Shown here: in pieces, positions 42,888 through 48,653 of the stretch
Numbering within the stretch: position 1 is the stretch's first letter
Layout of the letters: every line of letters begins with the position of its first letter
Source of the DNA: Candidatus Aquidulcis sp.
GTDB lineage: Bacteria > Chloroflexota > Anaerolineae > UBA4142
Length of the DNA stretch: 48,653 nucleotides
Direction of reading: 5' to 3'
Assembly (NCBI GenBank): GCA_020723345.1
Contig: DYJA01000048.1
Span: forward strand, 1-48,653
Made by a program: the position numbers and the translations under genes
Notes under the pieces: generated by a model
Seen by the model: the letters and a program-made list of their open reading frames with translations, nothing else
Told to the model about the DNA's origin: nothing
Database searches by the model: none

Positions 42888-42922
42888 AGACCTGACAGGT
42901 TTGGGAAAAACCTGTCAGGTCT
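42888..42922. repeat. Family B palindrome, copy 3, between binding protein and permease genes
   Basis: Perfect 15-bp arms (AGACCTGACAGGTTT and complement) with a 5-nt loop. In this position it can stabilise the 3' end of the binding-protein message or cause partial termination, as REP hairpins do downstream of malE-type genes. Confidence 0.85.
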
Positions 42923-42935
42923 CGATTTCGCGCGC

Positions 42936-44936
42936 CTATTTGGCGAAAAAGTAAGCGAAGGTGTTGGTCGGCGCGGGCGTCGGATACTGCCAACCGTTGA
43001 TCATTTTCTTCGGCACGTTTGCCATGTTGTTCTTGACGATGCCGTACACGAGCGGCGGCGTCGTCACGCCGATGCAGAAGAAATAATCCGCCGACATTTG
43101 CAGCATTTCGTTCATCGCCTTGACCTGACCCTCGAACGTGGATTGGGTCACGGCTTTGTTGAAGCCATCCATGATCTTTTTGACATCGGCGGGCGGTTCT
43201 TCGGCGGTGGCATCGCGCACGCCATTATACCAGTACGCCCAGGCAACCGCGAATCCCGACTCGGTGCTGTACGGGAAGAAATTGCGCGGATCGAACATCG
43301 GGCCCAAGCCGCCTTCGCCGTTCCAGATCATCGCGTCCAGATCGTTGGCGTCTTTGCGCTGATACATCAACGAGCGATCCTCCGGTTTCGCCTGCGCGTT
43401 CACGCCGACGGCTTGGAAGTATTTGGCGATCATGTTGCCGGCATCCACTTGATCTTGGAGGGAGTTGGCTATCTCGATGACAAAGGTCAAGGGTTTGCCG
43501 TCGGCGCGCAAGCGCATCCCGTTCGCGTCTTTCTTCGGCAGCACTTTGTCGAGATACTCGTTCGCTTTTTTCACGTCGTACTCGAGGTACTGCGTCGCGA
43601 GTTGTTTGTGGTAGAACGGCGTGTCCGCCAGCGGCGCGGGTTGCGCCGGGGTGCCCTGACTGACGTAAACCGTGTCGATGATCGCTTTGCGATTGATCGC
43701 GTACGACAAGCCGATGCGGAAATCCTTGTTCTGGAAAATTTCGCGCAGCGCCTTGTCCTTGTGCGTCAAGTTCAAATGGACGACCACCGCGTTGCTGGTC
43801 ACCTGCACGAGGTCAATGAAACTGTAATCGCCCTTCTTTTGATTGTCGAAGAGCACCGCTTTATTCGGCAGCGTGTTAAAGTGGCGCATTTGCAAATCGA
43901 TTTCGCCGTTGGTGGCTTTGAGCAACATCGCCGCGGCGTCCGCGTACACGCCGTACGTCAAGCGATCGATGTACGGATACTGCTGCCCGTTCTGATCGAC
44001 TTTGAAGTAGTACGGATTGCGGACGAACGTGACCTGGGTTGCGGTGCCGGACATCGGTTGTTCGGTCATCCACGCGTAGAGCATCGGACGACCGACGACG
44101 CTGTATTGTCCAAAGCCGCCGCCGTCGGGTTGACCGACGCGCGCGATAAAGTACTCGCGCCAACTGTTGAACCCCGCGGCTTTGACGTCCGCGTCCAGTT
44201 TCGCTTTCTCGACGTACTTGGCGTGATACTGCTGGGCAAAGTGCTTGGGAAAGTTGAGCATCGAGCGCCCGTTCGCGCTGGCGACGTTGTGCAAAAAGAG
44301 TCCGTTCGGCGCGGGGAAGGTGAATTTGACGGTGGTGTCGTCAACCTTGGTCACGGAACCGGGCTTGCCGCCGATCAACATGAAAGACGGCGGCGCGGTC
44401 GTGAGGTCTTTGTTCAGTTCGACGTCTTCCCACCAGAACACAATGTCGTCGGCGGTAAAGGGTTTGCCGTCCGACCATTTGACGCCTTTGCGGAGGGAGA
44501 AAGTGTACTCGGTCGCGGCCTTGCTCACCTCCCACTTTTCGGCGAGGTTCGGCACAATGTCGGACCACTCGACGTTCCATCGCACGAGAGGTTCGTACGT
44601 AAAGATTTTGTAGAACGAAGGATCGTCCGTCCCAGCGGTCATGCCCATCCGCCAGGTGCCGCCGTACGTTCCGATCTTTTCGGCTTTGACGACCAATGGA
44701 TTTTGCGGCAGGCGTTGATCGACCGGCGGAAGTTTACCGGCTTTGACTTGCTCCGCGAGCGTCGGCGCTTCCGAGTACTTGGAGGCGGGCGCGGTAGTGG
44801 GGGCTGGCGCGACCGCTTTCGTCGGCTCGGGTACCTTGGTTGGAGTGACCGTTGGCGCGGGCGCGGCGCAACCGACGATCACCAGCAGAATGGCGAGCAC
44901 GAACACGGCTCGCTGGATCATTCGAACCGTAGACAT
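42936..44936 (-). CDS. Solute-binding lipoprotein, family 5 (ABC importer)
   Basis: 666 residues. AGGAG lies 9 nt before ATG 44936. Lipoprotein signal VFVLAILLVIVGC, Pro/Thr/Ala linker, then an SBP_bac_5 fold: FTYEPLVRWN, NLAEKWEVSKAATEYTFSLR, GVKWSDGKPFTADD. Family-5 proteins bind peptides, and in Thermotoga and Chloroflexota often oligosaccharides. The downstream uronic-acid hydrolases point to a sugar ligand here. It is the first gene of the operon and has the promoter and operator at 45101-45157. Confidence 0.9.
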   Translation of the reverse strand: MSTVRMIQRAVFVLAILLVIVGCAAPAPTVTPTKVPEPTKAVAPAPTTAPASKYSEAPTLAEQVKAGKLPPVDQRLPQNPLVVKAEKIGTYGGTWRMGMTAGTDDPSFYKIFTYEPLVRWNVEWSDIVPNLAEKWEVSKAATEYTFSLRKGVKWSDGKPFTADDIVFWWEDVELNKDLTTAPPSFMLIGGKPGSVTKVDDTTVKFTFPAPNGLFLHNVASANGRSMLNFPKHFAQQYHAKYVEKAKLDADVKAAGFNSWREYFIARVGQPDGGGFGQYSVVGRPMLYAWMTEQPMSGTATQVTFVRNPYYFKVDQNGQQYPYIDRLTYGVYADAAAMLLKATNGEIDLQMRHFNTLPNKAVLFDNQKKGDYSFIDLVQVTSNAVVVHLNLTHKDKALREIFQNKDFRIGLSYAINRKAIIDTVYVSQGTPAQPAPLADTPFYHKQLATQYLEYDVKKANEYLDKVLPKKDANGMRLRADGKPLTFVIEIANSLQDQVDAGNMIAKYFQAVGVNAQAKPEDRSLMYQRKDANDLDAMIWNGEGGLGPMFDPRNFFPYSTESGFAVAWAYWYNGVRDATAEEPPADVKKIMDGFNKAVTQSTFEGQVKAMNEMLQMSADYFFCIGVTTPPLVYGIVKNNMANVPKKMINGWQYPTPAPTNTFAYFFAK

Positions 44937-45100
44937 GGCTGTGTCTCCTTTCAGTTTCATCATCGAAAATCTTGAACGCGCTTCGATCAGGCATCGGCTG
45001 TCGCGCAGCCGCGGGTCGCCAGCCCGGGGCGATGCCTACCGATCTCGAAATTTACTCGGCAGAACCCTCCTCAATGAAAATGGATCGGCGCTCAGATCAC

Positions 45101-45123
45101 TGTAATTTTCACAGTAAATTACA
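45101..45123. promoter_or_regulatory. LacI-type operator O1 (over the importer start site)
   Basis: A 23-bp palindrome with half-sites TGTAATTT and AAATTACA around a 7-bp centre. It covers the predicted start of transcription of the importer operon (about 45122, minus strand). Its half-sites match those at 45178-45200. Confidence 0.7.
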
Positions 45124-45128
45124 CCATT

Positions 45129-45157
45129 ATCTTACTATCTTTCTGGGTTTTTGTCAA
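45129..45157 (-). promoter_or_regulatory. Promoter of the importer/hydrolase operon
   Basis: On the minus strand a perfect TTGACA (45157-45152), 17-bp spacer, TAAGAT (45134-45129). Confidence 0.65.
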
Positions 45158-45166
45158 TATCGATTC

Positions 45167-45195
45167 TTGACTTTTTGTGTAAGTTCCAATATAAT
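45167..45195 (+). promoter_or_regulatory. Promoter of the LacI-family gene
   Basis: TTGACT (45167-45172), 17-bp spacer, TATAAT (45190-45195). The -35 is only 9 bp from the -35 of the divergent operon, so the two promoters are back to back. Confidence 0.8.
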
Positions 45196-45200
45196 TTACA
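45178..45200. promoter_or_regulatory. LacI-type operator O2 (over the repressor's own -10)
   Basis: A 23-bp imperfect palindrome, half-sites TGTAAGTT and AATTTACA, which covers the -10 box. The centre is 77 bp from O1, so looping between the two sites is possible. Confidence 0.6.
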
Positions 45201-45216
45201 TGAAAGGAGTGGCGCA

Positions 45217-46248
45217 ATGAAAACAAGAAAACCAGCCACGCTTGCCGATGTTGCCCGCCACGCGCGCGTTTCGACCGCGACGGCTTCACGCGTGCTGCAC
45301 CACACGGGACCCGTCAGCCAAGAACTCCGCAAAAAAATCGAATCGTCGGTTTCCACGTTAGGTTACAAGCCGCACCGCGCCTCCAAACCGCGCAGTCAGG
45401 GCACGATCGCGCTCCTCGTCGAAGATTTGCTCAATCCCTATTTCCCGGAAATCATTCGCGGGGTTCAAGAGGAAGCCGACAATTACGGAACGATTCTCAC
45501 GCTGTACACTTTGACCGATCACCCCCAACGCCCCCATCAACTCCTCCAAAAGCTGGGCAAGCAATCGGTCGAAGGCATCATCGTCACCGGCTCGTCGCCC
45601 TTTCCCGAATTGTTGGAATGGCGCGACCGGCATCAGGCGCCGATGGTCGTCATCAACCGCCAAGTCGCGCGCGAGGGCGTCCATTGCATCAAAGTCGATT
45701 TCGAGAATGCGATGTATCGCGCCACGCAGCACCTGTTGAGTCTGGGTCACACGCGCATCGGACACCTGGCATCGCCCGTCACGGGTGAGATCGCGCAAAG
45801 CCGGCAGCGGGGCATCGAGTCGGCGCTGAAGGAAGCCGGTTTGATTCTCCGCCCCGAGTGGTGTCCGGCGGTTTCGCCCGGCGCGGAAGTCGAAGGCGGT
45901 TATCAGACGATGCGCGTGCTGCTCGATCTGCCCGCCGACAATCGCCCCACCGCGGTGCTCGCGTTCAACGACATCATCGCGGTCGGCGCGCTGCACGCGG
46001 TGCGCGCGTGCGGGTTGCGCGTGCCGCAGGACATTTCGATCATCGGCGTGGACGACATTTCGATCGCGGCGCACGTTTATCCGCCGCTCACCACAATCGG
46101 TCAGCCGAAATATCGGATGGGCAAGTTGGCGGTGCAAATGGTGCGTCAAATGCGCGAAGGCAAAATGCCCCTCGGAAATAATTGCACGCTCTTGGAATGC
46201 CCCTTGATTGTGCGCGAGTCCACCGGGGTTGCGCCTCTGTCACTCTAA
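45217..46248 (+). CDS. LacI-family transcriptional regulator
   Basis: 343 residues; AAAGGAG lies 8 nt before ATG 45217. The N-terminal helix-turn-helix is TLADVARHARVSTATASRVL with the hinge helix region after GYKPHRAS. The C-terminal part is a sugar-binding periplasmic-protein fold (TIALLVEDLLNPYF, GIIVTGSS, HLLSLGHTRIGHL, VLAFNDIIAVGAL, IIGVDDISIA). It should repress the divergent importer/hydrolase operon and itself until a sugar, probably a uronic-acid oligosaccharide or monomer, is bound. Confidence 0.93.
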   Translation: MKTRKPATLADVARHARVSTATASRVLHHTGPVSQELRKKIESSVSTLGYKPHRASKPRSQGTIALLVEDLLNPYFPEIIRGVQEEADNYGTILTLYTLTDHPQRPHQLLQKLGKQSVEGIIVTGSSPFPELLEWRDRHQAPMVVINRQVAREGVHCIKVDFENAMYRATQHLLSLGHTRIGHLASPVTGEIAQSRQRGIESALKEAGLILRPEWCPAVSPGAEVEGGYQTMRVLLDLPADNRPTAVLAFNDIIAVGALHAVRACGLRVPQDISIIGVDDISIAAHVYPPLTTIGQPKYRMGKLAVQMVRQMREGKMPLGNNCTLLECPLIVRESTGVAPLSL

Positions 46249-46258
46249 GCCCTTCGCG

Positions 46259-46385
46259 GTCATTCGGAGCGAAGCGAAGAATCTCGTTACTCGCTCAGGA
46301 TAAACCATGTGGTGAGCGGAGCGAATCCATCCGCAAAGTGGCTCGTTGGCGCGACGACACGATGCTTCGCCTCGCTCGGCATGAC
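46259..46385. repeat. Family D-type element, 127 bp, between the LacI gene and the hybrid kinase
   Basis: GTCAT...ATGAC ends with inner segments GGAGCGAAGCGAAGAATC, GGTGAGCGGAGCGAATCC and ACGATGCTTCGCCTCGCT. It looks like two or three family D units in tandem. No gene is in this gap. Confidence 0.6.
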
Positions 46386-46405
46386 GGACAGGATTGAGGA
46401 CACCC

Positions 46406-48598
46406 ATGCGCGACAGCTTTTTTCGCAAGCGCTTCGTCAGCGCGACGGAATCAGCCGACCTGGACGATGTGCGCCGCGATCTGATCGCGATCGTCAGCGT
46501 CGTCGTCTTGGGTCTTGGTTGGCTCCTGACATTATCCGCGCTTGGTTTTGATGGACGCCCAGAGTATCTGCCAGCCGGCTTCATGTTGCTCGCCGGTTCG
46601 GTGCTCGGCTTGTGGCTGCGTCCGCACAACTATCGCGCCGCGCTGTATTGGTTGATCGCGGTTTTGCTCGGCGCGATCGCGAGCGTCAAGTGGTTGCTGC
46701 CCAATGATCCGGCGCAGTACTTTTTCCCAGTCGTCATCGTCGTCTCCAGTTTGATGGTGTCGCGCGTCGGCGTGTTCGCGGTCGCGACTTTCACGAGCAT
46801 CGTTTGCGCGACCATCGCGCGCGCCCACGGCGCGAGTTGGTTCGAGCCCCAGGAAATCGTCACCCCGATCACGCTGATCTATTTGACCGCGCTCGCCGGT
46901 TGGCTCAACGCGCGGCACGTCAACGTCGCGCTCGACAGCATGGAAACCGGCTACGTGCGCGCGCGCGATCTGTTGGAGCAACGACGCGACGAGCGGATGA
47001 AATTGGCGCGCACGCTCAAATCGCTCGAAGACGCGTACGTCCGCATCGAAAAAATGAACTACGCGCTGATCGAAGCGCACCGCGTCGCGGAGCAAGCGCG
47101 GCGCTTCAAAGCCGAATTCGTCGCGAACGTGAGCCACGAACTGCGGACGCCGCTCAACCTCATCATCGGTTTCACCGAAATGATGACCGCCGCGCCGGAG
47201 AGTTACGGCGATGTCCCACTGCCCGCCGCGTATCGCGGCGATATGATGGCGACGTACCGCAACGCGCGGCACCTGCGCGCGCTGATCGACGACGTGCTCG
47301 ATCTCTCGCGCATCGAAGCGGGGAGTATGCCGCTCAACACAGAGGCGGTGAATCTGGACGAAGTGATTCGCGAAGCGGCGGAGATGGTACGCGGCTTGGT
47401 CGAAGCGCGCGGGTTGAATTTGGAATTGGAACTGACGGACGGATTGCCCGTTTTGCAAATTGATCGCACGCGCATTCGGCAGGTGCTTTTGAATCTGCTC
47501 ACGAATGCGACGCGCTTTACCGACGCGGGAGAAATTTGTGTGCGAACGCGCATGGAAAATGCGGAGGTGATTGTCGCGGTCGAAGACAGCGGACGCGGGA
47601 TCGAACCGGCGCGATTGGCGCAGGCGTTCGAGGCGTTCAGTCAACTGGAGAATGATCAAGCGCGTCAGGGCAGCGGCTTGGGACTCGCAGTGAGCAAACG
47701 CTTTGTCGAACTGCACGGCGGCGCGATGCGGATCGAAAGCGAAGTGGGGCGCGGGACGACGGTTTATTTTTCGCTGCCGCTGCCCGGCGAATTGCAATCC
47801 GTTGCGCCGCCGCGCTGGACGCTCGGCTATGCGTTGCGAATTTCCGGCGAGCCAAGCGTACTCGTGTTGCACGATGATTTGCGCGTCCTGCCGCTCTTGC
47901 GCCGCTATGTGCCGGGTTATCAATTCCAACTAGCCGAAACCGCCGCGCAAGCGCGCGCGCTGATCCGGCAAGCGTTACCCATCGCCGTGATTATGGATGC
48001 GACTTGGGCGGCGCGTTCGGGTGACCACGTCGCGGAACTGGCTCTACCGCCGGAACTCGCGCTGATCGAATGTCCGCTGCCGAGCGCGCGCCGGTTGGGC
48101 GCGCTCGTCGGCGCGGTCGATTACATCGTCAAGCCGGTGAGCCGCGCGGATTTGTCGCGCGTGCTCGCGCGGTTTGACCCACCGCCGAAGACGATCATAG
48201 TCGTGGACGACGAGCCGGATTTGGTGCGCTTGATCGAACGAATGTTGCAAGCGGATCATCCATCGCTGCGCGTGCTGGAAGCGTTCGGCGGGAAACAAGG
48301 TTTGGAAATTTTGCGCGCGGAACATCCCGACCTGGCGCTTTTGGATCTGGTGATGCCGGACATGGACGGCTACGGATTCTTGGAGCAAATGGCAAACGAT
48401 CCGGCGACCAAAGACACGAACGTCGTCATCATCTCCGCGACCGGTTTGGGAGAGGACGATGTTCCGCTCGCGGGCGATGTGCGGCTGGCGCGGCAAGCCG
48501 GTTTTTCGTTGACGCAAATTTTGCGGACGCTGCAAGCGACGCTGGCGACAGCGACGCCCGGATTAGGGACACAGATGAACACTGATAAACACAGATAG
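46406..48598 (+). CDS. Membrane-bound hybrid histidine kinase
   Basis: 730 residues; GAGGA lies before ATG 46406. Five or six N-terminal helices (about 25-180), a coiled coil, HisKA with phospho-His in ANVSHELRTPLNLI, HATPase_c with DSGRGIEP and GSGLGLAVSKRF, a degenerate receiver-like domain (about 480-595) and a C-terminal receiver with VVDDEPD and the phosphoacceptor in LALLDLVMPDMDG. The last receiver lacks the usual Lys-Pro near its end (VVIISATGLGEDD, then VRLARQAGFSLTQIL). The final residues GTQMNTDKHR and the stop come from a dispersed repeat. The signal sensed is unknown; no separate output gene is adjacent. Confidence 0.88.
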   Translation: MRDSFFRKRFVSATESADLDDVRRDLIAIVSVVVLGLGWLLTLSALGFDGRPEYLPAGFMLLAGSVLGLWLRPHNYRAALYWLIAVLLGAIASVKWLLPNDPAQYFFPVVIVVSSLMVSRVGVFAVATFTSIVCATIARAHGASWFEPQEIVTPITLIYLTALAGWLNARHVNVALDSMETGYVRARDLLEQRRDERMKLARTLKSLEDAYVRIEKMNYALIEAHRVAEQARRFKAEFVANVSHELRTPLNLIIGFTEMMTAAPESYGDVPLPAAYRGDMMATYRNARHLRALIDDVLDLSRIEAGSMPLNTEAVNLDEVIREAAEMVRGLVEARGLNLELELTDGLPVLQIDRTRIRQVLLNLLTNATRFTDAGEICVRTRMENAEVIVAVEDSGRGIEPARLAQAFEAFSQLENDQARQGSGLGLAVSKRFVELHGGAMRIESEVGRGTTVYFSLPLPGELQSVAPPRWTLGYALRISGEPSVLVLHDDLRVLPLLRRYVPGYQFQLAETAAQARALIRQALPIAVIMDATWAARSGDHVAELALPPELALIECPLPSARRLGALVGAVDYIVKPVSRADLSRVLARFDPPPKTIIVVDDEPDLVRLIERMLQADHPSLRVLEAFGGKQGLEILRAEHPDLALLDLVMPDMDGYGFLEQMANDPATKDTNVVIISATGLGEDDVPLAGDVRLARQAGFSLTQILRTLQATLATATPGLGTQMNTDKHR

Positions 48599-48653
48599 TA
48601 GACTTTATCGGCAATAATTTTGGACGCTGATAAACACAGATGCACACAGATTG
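48566..48653. repeat. ACACTGATAAACACAGAT repeats (family F), copy 2
   Basis: GGGACACAGATGAACACTGAT, then GATAAACACAGAT twice; it runs off the right edge of the window. It supplies the C-terminus of the hybrid kinase. Confidence 0.75.

Noticed and set aside
42672-44975. A 767-codon open frame on the plus strand
   Set aside because: It is the antisense of the solute-binding protein and OppB-like genes. The composition (His/Arg/Val/Asp repeats) is typical of reverse frames in GC-rich DNA, and it has no domain or start signal.

Overview
The window looks like chromosomal DNA of a GC-rich bacterium, most probably a member of the Chloroflexota (Anaerolineae-like). This is inferred from the gene content: lipoproteins with Pro/Thr linkers right after the lipobox, family-5 solute-binding proteins beside glycoside hydrolases, HprK-like kinases with PqqD-like proteins, C25 peptidases without a Bacteroidetes sorting domain, and many short palindromic repeats. 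No rRNA, tRNA, CRISPR array or transposase gene was seen.

Layout. (1) 1-1724: 3' part of a secreted SdrD-B repeat protein. (2) 1778-5563: a compact lasso-peptide cluster in the order PqqD-like leader binder, transglutaminase-like leader peptidase, precursor, asparagine-synthetase-like cyclase, HprK-like kinase. (3) 5635-9356: a NarL-type regulator whose phosphoacceptor Asp is replaced by Glu, an ABC exporter, a second HprK-like kinase and a second PqqD-like protein. (4) 9421-12137: a consensus promoter, a structured leader ending in an intrinsic terminator, a radical SAM/SPASM enzyme, a secreted membrane-anchored protein and a second RiPP-like precursor with two core cysteines. (5) 12176-20093: two FN3-like surface protein plus C25 (gingipain-type) peptidase pairs flanking a SipW-like signal peptidase, then a Pro/Thr-linker lipoprotein. 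(6) 20200-26668, minus strand: an ArnT/YkcB-type glycosyltransferase, a GtrA protein, a small Cys-containing protein, a helical exported protein, and a MacB-like permease with its HlyD-type adaptor. (7) 26822-29091: a two-component system divergent from the adaptor. (8) 29078-46248: a carbohydrate locus with a LacZ-type beta-galactosidase, a GH106-related hydrolase, a GH88 unsaturated uronyl hydrolase, a beta-glucuronidase, a complete Opp-type importer and a divergent LacI-family repressor. (9) 46406-48598: a hybrid histidine kinase.

How the genes work together. The two RiPP systems each have a PqqD-like protein, an HprK-like kinase and a precursor. Both precursor leaders carry the same YxxPx[IL]xxxG element, so they may share recognition and the single exporter. 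The secreted C25/FN3/signal-peptidase block lies directly downstream of the second precursor and could mature or anchor exported products; this link is inference from position. In the sugar locus the importer operon probably takes up uronic-acid-containing oligosaccharides and passes them to beta-glucuronidase and GH88. A LacI protein acting at two matching 23-bp palindromes over back-to-back promoters probably controls it.

A recurring feature is the placement of short dispersed palindromes. Besides intergenic sites, several lie in frame inside genes (beta-galactosidase three times, sensor kinase, beta-glucuronidase, OppF-like ATPase). Others supply stop codons, C-terminal residues or, in one case, a start codon.
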